From contig RZUM01000011.1 in assembly GCA_004193205.1 (NCBI GenBank), positions 166,590 to 230,589 on the forward strand: a stretch of 64,000 nucleotides of DNA, given 5' to 3'. The stretch is from Gordonia sediminis (lineage in GTDB: Bacteria > Actinomycetota > Actinomycetes > Mycobacteriales > Mycobacteriaceae). Positions 24,239 to 32,256 of the stretch are shown piece after piece. The notes beneath the pieces were generated by a model. The model saw nothing but the letters and a program-made list of their open reading frames with translations, did not search any database and was not told the DNA's origin. The position numbers were made by a program, and so were the translations under genes. Within the stretch, counting starts at the first letter, position 1; each line of letters starts with the position of its first letter.

Positions 24239-25042
24239 ATGCCCGGCGAGGTTCCCCAGAAGGGCGGTCACCGGCCGGCCACCACCGAGCCGGTGATCGA
24301 TCGTGCCCTGGCGCTGTTGGCCGCCTTCACCCCGGAACGCCCCGCGCTGTCGCTGACCGAACTGAGCACCACCACCGGATTCCCGGTGAGCACCGTGCAC
24401 CGCCTCACGCGCAGGTTGCTGGTGTGGGGAGCATTGGAGCGACGCGCCGACGGTCGTCTCATCATCGGGCTGCGATTGTTCGAGGTGGCCTCACTGGCAC
24501 CGCGTGGGCATGGCCTGCGCGCGGTGGCGATGCCCTACCTCGGCGACCTGGCCGAGGCCACCCATCAGCACGTCCAGCTGGCCGTCCGCGAGCAGGACGA
24601 GGCACTGTTGGTCGAACGCATCTCGCATCGGACCGCCGCGCGCCTGCACTATCGCGTCGGCGGGCACATGCCGTTGCACTCCACCGGCTCCGGACTCGCG
24701 TTGCTCGCGAATGCCGATGCTGCCGTTCAGGAACGAGTGCTCGACGGCCCCCTGGTTCGGCAGCCCGAAGGAACTGTGCTCGACCCGATCGGGTTACGGC
24801 GTGACCTCGCCGACATCCGCAAGCAGGGTTATGCTGTCCTGCGGCGTGATTCCCCGAGCCCGATCCTTACCGTCGCTGCACCGATCTGGGATCGCGACGA
24901 CTTATGCTGCGCTGCAGTCAGTGTCGTGGTCGAAGCGGAGGGTTCCAGTCCGTTGCCCCTGGTCCCGGCGGTGAGAGCGGCCGCCCGTGCCATTTCCCGC
25001 GACCTCGGTGCACCACGGGCAGCGGGGCGCCCTGGTTCGTGA
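24239..25042 (+). CDS. IclR-family transcriptional regulator
   Basis: I take ATG 24239 (MPGEVPQKGG), which gives 267 residues, the usual length. An earlier in-frame ATG at 24113 overlaps the upstream stop (ATGA) but would add 42 low-complexity residues. The protein has an N-terminal winged helix (about residues 20-75: LSLTELSTTTGFPVSTVHRLTR) and the IclR effector domain (HYRVGGHMPLHSTGSGLALLA, then AAPIWDRDDLCCAAVSV). It follows the CoA-transferase and carboxyltransferase genes and may be their third operon member, or regulate the island beyond the hairpin at 25054. Confidence 0.88.
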   Translation: MPGEVPQKGGHRPATTEPVIDRALALLAAFTPERPALSLTELSTTTGFPVSTVHRLTRRLLVWGALERRADGRLIIGLRLFEVASLAPRGHGLRAVAMPYLGDLAEATHQHVQLAVREQDEALLVERISHRTAARLHYRVGGHMPLHSTGSGLALLANADAAVQERVLDGPLVRQPEGTVLDPIGLRRDLADIRKQGYAVLRRDSPSPILTVAAPIWDRDDLCCAAVSVVVEAEGSSPLPLVPAVRAAARAISRDLGAPRAAGRPGS

Positions 25043-25053
25043 GCGATGCGACT

Positions 25054-25119
25054 CGTCGCTCCCCGGTTTCGTTGTCGCGCCCCTTCGATCGAAGGAGCAA
25101 ACGAAACCGGGGAGCGACG
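25054..25119. terminator. 20-bp perfect hairpin between convergent genes
   Basis: CGTCGCTCCCCGGTTTCGTT (25054-25073) pairs perfectly with 25100-25119 across a 26-nt loop. The loop contains its own perfect palindrome CCTTCGATCGAAGG (25082-25095). It lies in the 86-bp gap between the convergent IclR and flavin monooxygenase genes and can serve both directions. No T-tract is present. Confidence 0.6.
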
Positions 25120-25128
25120 TCGATCGGG

Positions 25129-26787
25129 TCAGGACACGAGTTCGGTCACCGGATGGCCCGCCGCGCGACGCAACGCATCCACCGCGGCAGCCGCGTCCAC
25201 GCCGCGCCAGGCAACGTGTTGGTCAGGGCGGACGAGGACCATCGCCGCCTCCCACGTGTCCGTGACCTCACGCTCCTCGATTCGGCCTGCACGCAAAGGC
25301 AATCCGAGGCTCGACGCGGCATCCAGGACCGCCCGGACGTCGCCCGGATCGACGTCTTCCGTTGCGAGGAGGGTGTATTCGGGACCGAGCGTGTCGTAGA
25401 TCGATCGGCCATCCGACAGCCATACGTGCGGGAGCAGACACCCGGGCGCAGCCGTCGGCTGGTATCTGATCGGGTGTGCGGCCGGCGGCGTGGCTCCGGA
25501 CGGTGTCACCAGCGGAGAGTGCGCGTAGTGGTAGCCCAGCACCAGGCCCAACGAGGAGAACTCGGATTCCTTGACAGCCAATCGCTCGGCTGCGTGTGCG
25601 CGGGCGGTGAGCCCCCGGTGCCCATCCGCCTCGAGATTCGGATTCTGGACATCATCTGCGAGCGTGGACCCGTTCGCCGCCGCCTCGTCGATGGTCCGTC
25701 GCGCCACCGGACGGCGCTCGGTTTCGTAGCTGTCGAGCAACTGCGGTCCTGCCCACCCCTGAAGGACCGCCGCCAGTTTCCATGCGAGGTTGGCGGCGTC
25801 GCCGATGCACGTGTTGAACCCATGGCCTCCCCACGGCGGATTGGCGTGGGCGGCATCGCCGACCAGGAAGACCGCATCCTCGCGGTAGGTCGGCGACAGA
25901 AGCATGCGGGCCGTCCACGGGTCCTCCGCGATCACCTCGACATCGGCGTCCACACCGATCAGCGAACGCACGATCTCGGCGGCGGAAACATCACGGAACT
26001 GCGGTTTCTCCGGATCGTAGCCTTGAATAATGCTCCACCACAGTCCATCTCGATCAAGCGGCCCGACCATCCCGGCGTAGCGGTTGCCGACGACCCAGTA
26101 TTGGACAGCGGGATCGAGACCGACCACGTCGCCCAGGTCATCCGAACGGAAGAGCACACCCAGGTTCGACTTCGTCGCCGAGTTCCCTTCGAGCCGGACC
26201 CCGAGGCTGCGGCGAACCGCGGAAGAGACCCCGTCGGCTCCGATCAGGTATCGACACCGCATGGTGCGGTTCGCCCCCGCGGCCTCACGCACCACGACGT
26301 CGCGGCCGCTCGAGACGGGCGTGGAGTCCACATAGGCCGCACCGAGGTGCAGGTGCGCCCGCTCGCTGGCGTTCACGGCGTCGCGCAACACCTTCTCGAC
26401 GACCGGCTGAGCCACTTGCTGACCGCATTCGGGCTGCAGATCGTAGCGGCCCGACACCAGTTGGAAGGCGCCCGGAAACCGGGTCAGTTCATGCCCGGCC
26501 AGCGACGAGCAGAAGATCACGTCCTGGGCGTAGTCCACGGAGAGGGGCGCCGCGTCACGGAGCCGCTCTGCCAGTCCGATCCGACGCAGGTGGGTCATCG
26601 TGCGCGCGTTGGTGGTCTTCGCTCTCGGGCGGGTCCAGTCCATCTCGACTCGCGGCTCGAGCACGTGGGAGGTGATCCCCCGCTGTGCGAGGTCGAGTGC
26701 CAGGAACAGCCCGCTCGGGCCGCCGCCGGCGATGAGGACGTCCACCTCGGTGGGCAGCGGTTGGGCGGATGCGCGGTGTGAAGTCAT
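25129..26787 (-). CDS. FAD-dependent aromatic hydroxylase (PheA/TfdB/MhpA class)
   Basis: The start ATG 26787 overlaps the MFS stop by four bases and has a GAAAGG ribosome site. The 552-residue protein is a class A flavoprotein hydroxylase: the dinucleotide-binding GGGPSG near residue 20, a YLIGADGVSSAVRR motif near residue 180, and the FAD ribityl-binding FLVGDAAHANPPWGGHGFN near residues 300-318. The C-terminal 160 residues would form the thioredoxin-like domain of phenol hydroxylases (VLVRPDQHVAWRG close to the end is typical). It hydroxylates a phenolic ring with NAD(P)H and O2. It is last in a leftward run with a transporter and a PhlG-like hydrolase. A longer Arg-rich extension of the frame to 27645 is a shadow of the MFS gene. 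Confidence 0.88.
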   Translation of the reverse strand: MTSHRASAQPLPTEVDVLIAGGGPSGLFLALDLAQRGITSHVLEPRVEMDWTRPRAKTTNARTMTHLRRIGLAERLRDAAPLSVDYAQDVIFCSSLAGHELTRFPGAFQLVSGRYDLQPECGQQVAQPVVEKVLRDAVNASERAHLHLGAAYVDSTPVSSGRDVVVREAAGANRTMRCRYLIGADGVSSAVRRSLGVRLEGNSATKSNLGVLFRSDDLGDVVGLDPAVQYWVVGNRYAGMVGPLDRDGLWWSIIQGYDPEKPQFRDVSAAEIVRSLIGVDADVEVIAEDPWTARMLLSPTYREDAVFLVGDAAHANPPWGGHGFNTCIGDAANLAWKLAAVLQGWAGPQLLDSYETERRPVARRTIDEAAANGSTLADDVQNPNLEADGHRGLTARAHAAERLAVKESEFSSLGLVLGYHYAHSPLVTPSGATPPAAHPIRYQPTAAPGCLLPHVWLSDGRSIYDTLGPEYTLLATEDVDPGDVRAVLDAASSLGLPLRAGRIEEREVTDTWEAAMVLVRPDQHVAWRGVDAAAAVDALRRAAGHPVTELVS

Positions 26788-28124
26788 CGGTCGACCTTTC
26801 CGGCGATCGGTGCATCGAGTTGGGTGACGGAGCTCGGTTCCGGCCCCGACGCGTCCGGTTCCTCCTCGGTTTCCGCACTGTTCGGGATTGTCGACATCAC
26901 CACACCCCCGAGCAGTGCCGTGACGGCGAAGGCCATTCCGGTTGCCACCAGCGGGGTCGAGGCGCCGATGGCCCAGGCACCGTAGGTCGGACCAACGATC
27001 GCTCCGACACGCCCGACGCCGAGTGCCCAGCCCAGGCCGCTTGCGCGACTGCGCGCCGGATAGAAGCGCGCAATGAAGTCGTTGAGGATGTTTTGGGTCC
27101 CGAGTCCGCCATAGCCGGCAAGCAGAACCAGCACCACCAGGACAGGAGTGGAGGGACGCGTGGTGATCGCCACCAGGGCGCACGCCGCGATCAGATAGCC
27201 GGCGACGACCAACCGCTTCGGACCGATCCGATCGGCGAGGCGGGAGGCGACGAGCGTTCCCACGACCGCACCCAGGCAGTACACCAACAGGAAGTTGATC
27301 GAAGAACCGAGGCCGTAGCCCGACTTCGCCATGACCTGGGGGAGCCAGGTGGTGATGCCGAACGCGGTGAGCAGACTGAAGAATGTGGTCAGCCAGATCA
27401 ACAGCGTGGGCTTGAGGGTCGGGCGGGCCACGAGGTCGCGCAGCCCCCCGCGACCGGGGGCGCCGGCGGCCGGCGCGCCCGGCAATCCATAGTGCTCGCG
27501 GAGTGCGGCGGCCTCGTCCGGACGGCCCGCCACAGCCAGGTAGGCAGGCGATTCGGGAAGCATCTTCCACAGAACCGGCACCATGAGCAACATGGCGCCA
27601 CCGAGCGCGTAGACGGGACGGAAACCGTGGAGGGGTACCAGCCACGACGAGAACAGGGCTGCGAAAACCATGCCCGTCGGGGGTCCCGTCAGCACGAAAC
27701 CGATCGTCCGGGAACGGCGGGCGCCGACCGTGAACTCACTGGCAATGGCCACCGCGGACGGGAGGAGACCACCGACGCCGAATCCGGTGAGCGTACGGAA
27801 CAGCACGAACCAGGTGATGTTGGTGGCCACTGCGGTCAACAGCATCCCGGCCGAGAACGCCGTCACGCTGATCAGGAAGAGTCGGCGACGGCCCAACACG
27901 TCGGTGAGCGTCCCGGCCACCAGCGACCCCACGAGCATGCCCGCAAGCGCGAGGCTCGCGATGTGCCCGCCCTGCGCCACGGTCAGATCAAACGGCGGGT
28001 GCCCGATCAGGCTGGGCAGAGTGGCCCCGTACACCATCAGGTCGTAGCCGTCGGCGACCAGACATACCCAACACAACAGGTAGATCGTCACCCGGGATCG
28101 CCCGGGGTTCAGGAGTGATTGCAT
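26784..28124 (-). CDS. MFS transporter, aromatic acid:H+ symporter (AAHS) type
   Basis: The 446-residue protein has 12 predicted membrane spans. The first-span motif LVADGYDLMVYGATLP contains the D-x-x-D/Y pattern of AAHS transporters (PcaK, BenK), and the span 2-3 loop has the MFS signature GTLTDVLGRRR near residue 71. It would import an aromatic carboxylate or related acid with protons. A 4-bp overlap couples it to the flavin hydroxylase downstream, so the imported compound is probably that enzyme's substrate or its precursor. A small palindrome 30 bp upstream may regulate it. Confidence 0.88.
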   Translation of the reverse strand: MQSLLNPGRSRVTIYLLCWVCLVADGYDLMVYGATLPSLIGHPPFDLTVAQGGHIASLALAGMLVGSLVAGTLTDVLGRRRLFLISVTAFSAGMLLTAVATNITWFVLFRTLTGFGVGGLLPSAVAIASEFTVGARRSRTIGFVLTGPPTGMVFAALFSSWLVPLHGFRPVYALGGAMLLMVPVLWKMLPESPAYLAVAGRPDEAAALREHYGLPGAPAAGAPGRGGLRDLVARPTLKPTLLIWLTTFFSLLTAFGITTWLPQVMAKSGYGLGSSINFLLVYCLGAVVGTLVASRLADRIGPKRLVVAGYLIAACALVAITTRPSTPVLVVLVLLAGYGGLGTQNILNDFIARFYPARSRASGLGWALGVGRVGAIVGPTYGAWAIGASTPLVATGMAFAVTALLGGVVMSTIPNSAETEEEPDASGPEPSSVTQLDAPIAGKVDR

Positions 28125-28153
28125 GTGACCTCCAGATGAACGAGAAGTGCGAT

Positions 28154-28167
28154 GTGACTGCTGTCAC
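28154..28167. promoter_or_regulatory. Small palindrome upstream of the first MFS gene
   Basis: GTGAC-TGCT-GTCAC lies 30-43 bp upstream of the transporter start, in the 133-bp gap after the PhlG-like gene. It could be an internal operator; the evidence is the dyad and position only. Confidence 0.3.
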
Positions 28168-28257
28168 GGTTCCCTAACGAAGGGCGGCTGCACACCCGTG
28201 TTTTCACCTTTTGGAAATCGACATCCCCGGTCACCTCGCCGACGCCGCTCGGTCGGA

Positions 28258-28947
28258 TCACCAGGGTGCGAGTGGCGAGACTTTGTCGCGGTGCTCGGCG
28301 ACGTAGAGGCCGGGCAGGATGCGGGACAGGAAGGTGAACTCGTTGTAGGCGTGTTCCAGGAGCCCCAGACCCAGGTCAAGCGGTACGAGCGCCTCGACCT
28401 CGTCGGCGGACAGGCCCATGTCGGGCAGGTCGGTGCCGAGGTGGAAGTGACTGCGCAATGGCATACCCCAGTGGGTGTCACGTCCGATGTGGAGCAGCCG
28501 ACCACCCAGCACTCGTCCCGACGAGTCACGTGGCGGTTGGTGGCCGATCCCGGTTCGTCCGGTCACCGCGCAGCTGATGTCGCCTTGTTCCCGGGCCGTC
28601 CGATATCGTCCGGCGTCGAAGAATTCGTCGGGATCACGGAACTGGATGGGCAGATTGGTGTCGGGGACATCGGTCAGCTTCTCGACGACGATGTGCTCGC
28701 TGCCGACATGGGTGTCGGGCGAACGGTCGCCGGCCCATTCACTCGAGATGTGGTCGATGGGATGCCACCAGATGTACTTCTGCGTGTCGCAGCGCCACCG
28801 GAACCACCATTCGAGCATTGCTCCGGTGCAGCCGTGCATGTCGGTGCGGGTGGCGATGTGCAGCGTGCCGTCATCCAAACGGCGATAGCCCATCTCGAGT
28901 GGCAGCGGTGCCGGGTCGAGTAGCGGATTCCAATCAGGCGACATCAT
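28258..28947 (-). CDS. DAPG hydrolase (PhlG)-like C-C bond hydrolase
   Basis: The 229-residue protein (start ATG 28947 or 28944, ribosome site GAGAGGGA) resembles the 2,4-diacetylphloroglucinol hydrolase family. It has the early MHGCTGAMLEWWFRW segment (37-51), YIWWHPIDH with H62 and H66, an acidic VGSEHIVVEK region (81-90) and the C-terminal H199-x-x-x-E203 pair (LLEHAYNEFTFL), which fits the zinc-binding His-Glu pair known at the C-terminal end of PhlG. PhlG cuts an acyl group from an acylphloroglucinol by a retro-Claisen reaction, releasing the carboxylic acid. At 229 residues it is shorter than PhlG (about 290). Between two flavin hydroxylases it would remove an acyl side chain from an aromatic substrate. 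The family call is from memory of the motif pattern. Confidence 0.75.
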   Translation of the reverse strand: MMSPDWNPLLDPAPLPLEMGYRRLDDGTLHIATRTDMHGCTGAMLEWWFRWRCDTQKYIWWHPIDHISSEWAGDRSPDTHVGSEHIVVEKLTDVPDTNLPIQFRDPDEFFDAGRYRTAREQGDISCAVTGRTGIGHQPPRDSSGRVLGGRLLHIGRDTHWGMPLRSHFHLGTDLPDMGLSADEVEALVPLDLGLGLLEHAYNEFTFLSRILPGLYVAEHRDKVSPLAPW

Positions 28948-29014
28948 TGTCCCTCTCGTTGTCGGTGTATCTCGGTGCGCGGTTGGTTACCCAGTAGCAG
29001 GATCGGCGAGGCGT

Positions 29015-30613
29015 TCACCTCGCCCGGGCGGAATCGACGGATCGGAGGCCGACCCGATCGAGCAGACCGGTGACGAGGCCGGCAGTATCGGCGGCCGCGC
29101 AAGACCCGTACAGATGGAAGTCGGGGCGGATGAGGACGGTGTCGGCGCCGAGTTCGTCGAGCCACGTCGCATAGGTGTCGTCGATATCGTCGATCACCGT
29201 GGCCACATCCGTCGGCCCCTGCAGGGATACCAGGTCGATCCCCAACGCGCGCAGCGCGTTACGTTCGGGCTCTGAGACCTCGGCCAGGGCCCGGGCGTCG
29301 CGGGTGATGACGGCACCGGGACCGCTGAACGCGTCGTCGAACAGTATCGGGTCCCCGTCGGCGATGCGGACACGGCCCTGCCGAGCAAGTATCCCGCCGG
29401 TATGGCCGACGTGCAGCCCGTCGCCGAGTCCGGGGCGCGGCGGGGCCGGCGGGCGTCCGGTCCTCTCCCGGTCGGCCATCATGCGCGCGTCACGATCAGC
29501 GGCCTCGGCGGGATCGGTGATACAGATGACCTGCCCGAGAGACGTCGAGAATTTCACGAAGGCCACCGCATGGTGGAGGCGTTCGCTGCCGTAGGTGTCG
29601 ATCAGGCTCTGGTCGGCGTGCCCACCAAGCACCGCGTGCAGTTTCCACGCCAGGTTCATCGCGTCGCGGACCCCGGCACCGAGGCCCTGGCCCGCGAAGG
29701 GCGGCATCAGATGCGCGGCGTCACCGGCGATGAGCACCCGTCCGTTGCGCCATTGCGTGGCCCAGCACGCTTGGAAGGTGTACACCGAATGGCGCTCGAG
29801 TTCGGCATTGTCCGGCCCGAGTCCGTAAGGTGCGAGCAACTCCCACGCCTTCTCGGCGCGATTGAGCTCCTCGGGATTCTCATGCGGGAGGCGCATGAAT
29901 TCCCAGCGCCGTCGGCCGGGGCCGCCGGGAACCATCGTGGAGGGCCGACGGATGTCGCAGTTCTGCGACGCGACATGCGGAAAGTCCAGTCCGGCAATAG
30001 GTTTGACGTCTACCACCAGCCAGTCGAAGAAGTAGCCGTCGTTGTGCCAGTCCAGACCGGCCCAATCTCGGATTCGGCTGTTGGCGCCGTCGGCGCCGAC
30101 CACCCACTCGGCGGTGACCGATGCCCGTTCTCCGGTGGCGTTGGCACGCACCATGATCGTCGCCTCGTCGGGTCGTTGCGACAGCGCGGTGGCTTCCCAA
30201 CCCCGCATGACCCGGACGTTGGCCAGCGGCGCGAGGAGCGAGTCGAGCGCATCTTCGAGGTCCGGCTGATTGAAGAAATAGGTGTTGTACCAACCGGATT
30301 CACCACGACCGCTCCAGTCGACCTGCACCAGGGTATCCCCGTCGGCGTTGCGCCAGGTGTACATGTCGTCATAGGGCTCGGTGATGTGCCCGATCGTGTC
30401 GGGAGCAAGTCCGACGGACTGCAGGATGCGAGCGAAATCCGAGCAGTGCGTGACCGCCCGAGGTAGTGGATACCCGGCCTCGTTGCGGTCGACGACCACC
30501 ACGGTGTGCCCGGCGCGTCCGAGTTGGAGCGCGAGGAGCTTGCCGACCGGGCCGAAACCGACGATCGCGACGTCGGCGGTCATCCGAAGTGAGTGCGCGT
30601 GTTTGGTGTGCAT
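29015..30613 (-). CDS. FAD-dependent 3-(3-hydroxyphenyl)propionate hydroxylase-like monooxygenase
   Basis: The 532-residue protein has the class A flavin hydroxylase motifs GFGPVG (about residues 19-24), VVGADGANSRIRDW near residue 169 and VLIAGDAAHLMPPFAGQGLGAG (first part near residue 293), the latter in the MhpA style. It would hydroxylate a phenol, resorcinol or phloroglucinol-type ring next to an existing OH. Starts at 30613 or 30583 are both possible; neither has a good ribosome site. It is the first gene of the leftward run 30613-25129 and diverges from an MFS transporter across a promoter carrying two identical-looking palindromes, so it is very probably induced by the pathway substrate. 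Confidence 0.85.
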   Translation of the reverse strand: MHTKHAHSLRMTADVAIVGFGPVGKLLALQLGRAGHTVVVVDRNEAGYPLPRAVTHCSDFARILQSVGLAPDTIGHITEPYDDMYTWRNADGDTLVQVDWSGRGESGWYNTYFFNQPDLEDALDSLLAPLANVRVMRGWEATALSQRPDEATIMVRANATGERASVTAEWVVGADGANSRIRDWAGLDWHNDGYFFDWLVVDVKPIAGLDFPHVASQNCDIRRPSTMVPGGPGRRRWEFMRLPHENPEELNRAEKAWELLAPYGLGPDNAELERHSVYTFQACWATQWRNGRVLIAGDAAHLMPPFAGQGLGAGVRDAMNLAWKLHAVLGGHADQSLIDTYGSERLHHAVAFVKFSTSLGQVICITDPAEAADRDARMMADRERTGRPPAPPRPGLGDGLHVGHTGGILARQGRVRIADGDPILFDDAFSGPGAVITRDARALAEVSEPERNALRALGIDLVSLQGPTDVATVIDDIDDTYATWLDELGADTVLIRPDFHLYGSCAAADTAGLVTGLLDRVGLRSVDSARAR

Positions 30614-30685
30614 GGCAGATCCGTTTCTGACTGAGGTCGCTTGGCGGTGACACTGCCGGTCGTTGTGGCGCCAGTCACTACTTCC

Positions 30686-30702
30686 GTCCCGAATTCCGGG
30701 AC
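30686..30702. promoter_or_regulatory. 17-bp palindromic operator, copy 1
   Basis: GTCCCGAATTCCGGGAC has 6-bp perfect arms (GTCCCG/CGGGAC). It lies 73 bp upstream of the MhpA-like start. The second copy, with 15 of 17 positions identical, is centred 46 bp away. An IclR regulator encoded at 32183-32968 is a natural candidate to bind both. Confidence 0.65.
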
Positions 30703-30731
30703 AGCACCGCGCGACGGCCGATCGTGTTGGT

Positions 30732-30748
30732 GTCCCGGTTTCCGGGAC
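30732..30748. promoter_or_regulatory. 17-bp palindromic operator, copy 2
   Basis: GTCCCGGTTTCCGGGAC has 7-bp perfect arms around TTT and matches copy 1 except at two central positions. It is 100 bp upstream of the MFS start at 30848, so the two copies together can control both divergent genes. Confidence 0.65.
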
Positions 30749-30847
30749 TTTCTGGTTATCCAGATCACAATGCGCGTCGAAGGATGTCGGGTGTCACTCC
30801 CCACGCGGACATTGCGCTCCGCCTGACGAAGCCCTGGAGACCTGCGA

Positions 30848-32140
30848 ATGCACCTGGAAACCACACCCACCGCACACCAGGCGGTGGAGAACCGATCACA
30901 TCCCGGCGTGATCGTGCTCTGCATGTTCATCACCGTCATCGAGGGATTCAACCTCATCGTGTACGGCTCGGTCGTGCCGCTGCTGCTGGACGACACCGCG
31001 CTCGGACTCACCGACCAGCAGACCGGGCTGGTCGGTGGACTCGTCTACATCGGCGCGATCCTCGGTTCGGTCCTCGCACGGTGGGCAGCCGACCGGTTGG
31101 GCCGTAAACGCGTGCTGCTCGTCGCGATCGGCTTGTTCGCTCTCGGGGCGGTCATGACCGGCCTATCGATCAGCGTCACTATGTTGGCGCTCGCGCGATT
31201 CGTCACCGGCTTCGGTGTCGGCGGGTCGTTGACCACCGCGATGACCGCGGCCCGTAACAGCTCGTCGTCGCGCCATGCGTCGCTGGTCGTGACGATCACG
31301 ATGGCCGGCATCCCTCTCGGTGGTGTCGTGGCCGCCTTGCTGGCGATTCCAATCCTGCCGGCCTTCGGCTGGCGGCCGATGTTCTTCGTCGGTGCGGGCA
31401 CCGCGGTGGCGGTCCTGATCGCGGTGGTCGCCATGACGATCCCGACCGACACCCCGCAGGAGCTGGCCGGGCGGCTGTGGTCGACGCGGCAGAAGCTGCG
31501 TGTCATGTTCGCCGGTCCGGGTGCGGTGGCCACCGCCGTCATCGCTATCTGCGCCATCGCCAACATGGTGGCCTGGCAAGGTCTCAATGTGTGGGCGACA
31601 CAGTCCATGGTGGATCTGGGATACTCGCTCAGAGTGGCGCTGCTGATGACCTTCACCCTCACTGGCGCGGCAGTGGCCGGGTCGTTCGTGACCGCGTGGG
31701 CGGCCGATCGGCGGGGTTCGGCGCTGATCGCCGTGGCGACCAGTTCGTGCACCCTCGCCGGACTGGTCGGCATGCTCGTCCTCCCGGCCACCCTCGCCGC
31801 CACCATCGTGTGCGTCGCACTGATGGGTATCGGTGGACACTCGACGATGAACCTGGTGCACGCGACAACCGCGGACATCTTCCCGCTACCAGTGCGGGCG
31901 ACCGCGCTGGGTTGGTCCAACAGCACCTCGTTCATCGGCGCCTTCCTCGGGCCGGTGGTGGGCGGTACCGCCATCGCCGTCGGCGGAGCGCACGGGGTGT
32001 TCTCGGTGTTCGCCGCATCGGCCGGGATCTGCCTGATCGCGGTGACGGGACTGTTCCTCGCCGACCGCGCCGCCCACGCCCACGCCGCGGGTACCGCGAT
32101 CGACGCCGAACCGGTGACCTCTCCGGTGCCTGCCGGCTGA
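30848..32140 (+). CDS. MFS transporter, aromatic acid:H+ symporter (AAHS) type, second copy
   Basis: The 430-residue protein starts at ATG 30848 with GGAG eight bases upstream. It has 12 predicted spans; the first contains IEGFNLIVYGSVVPLLL, the AAHS-type variant with an acidic residue, and the span 2-3 loop reads ARWAADRLGRKR. It probably imports an aromatic acid or an acyl-phenol catabolite. It is only distantly similar to the transporter at 26784, which suggests two different imported compounds. It is divergent from the MhpA-like gene and shares the twin-palindrome promoter. A perfect 16-bp hairpin begins 15 bp after its stop. Confidence 0.88.
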   Translation: MHLETTPTAHQAVENRSHPGVIVLCMFITVIEGFNLIVYGSVVPLLLDDTALGLTDQQTGLVGGLVYIGAILGSVLARWAADRLGRKRVLLVAIGLFALGAVMTGLSISVTMLALARFVTGFGVGGSLTTAMTAARNSSSSRHASLVVTITMAGIPLGGVVAALLAIPILPAFGWRPMFFVGAGTAVAVLIAVVAMTIPTDTPQELAGRLWSTRQKLRVMFAGPGAVATAVIAICAIANMVAWQGLNVWATQSMVDLGYSLRVALLMTFTLTGAAVAGSFVTAWAADRRGSALIAVATSSCTLAGLVGMLVLPATLAATIVCVALMGIGGHSTMNLVHATTADIFPLPVRATALGWSNSTSFIGAFLGPVVGGTAIAVGGAHGVFSVFAASAGICLIAVTGLFLADRAAHAHAAGTAIDAEPVTSPVPAG

Positions 32141-32155
32141 GAGCGTGTTTGCAGC

Positions 32156-32256
32156 TGGTCCCTGAGGAGCCCGCGAGGCTCCTCAGGGACCAGTTTCCAA
32201 ACGACGCGGCCCTTCGTGACGCCCCTCCGCTAGCGCTCCGGGGCTCCTCAGGGAGC
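32156..32256. repeat. Interspersed-repeat-like element with terminal hairpin, overlapping the IclR 3' end
   Basis: The segment starts with a perfect 16-bp hairpin (TGGTCCCTGAGGAGCC at 32156-32171, loop CGCGA, complement at 32177-32192) that can terminate the MFS transcript. It ends with the word GGCTCCTCAGGGA again (32242-32254). The motif pattern CCCTGAGGAGC ... GGCCCTTCGTGACG resembles intergenic repeats I know from Gordonia-type genomes. The last 24 or so codons and the stop of the IclR gene fall inside it. Confidence 0.55.

Noticed and set aside
25129-27645. An apparent 838-residue fusion of the flavin hydroxylase with an N-terminal Arg-rich part
   Set aside because: The extension is the MFS gene read in another frame. 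The hydroxylase has its own ATG at 26787 with ribosome site and ATGA overlap.
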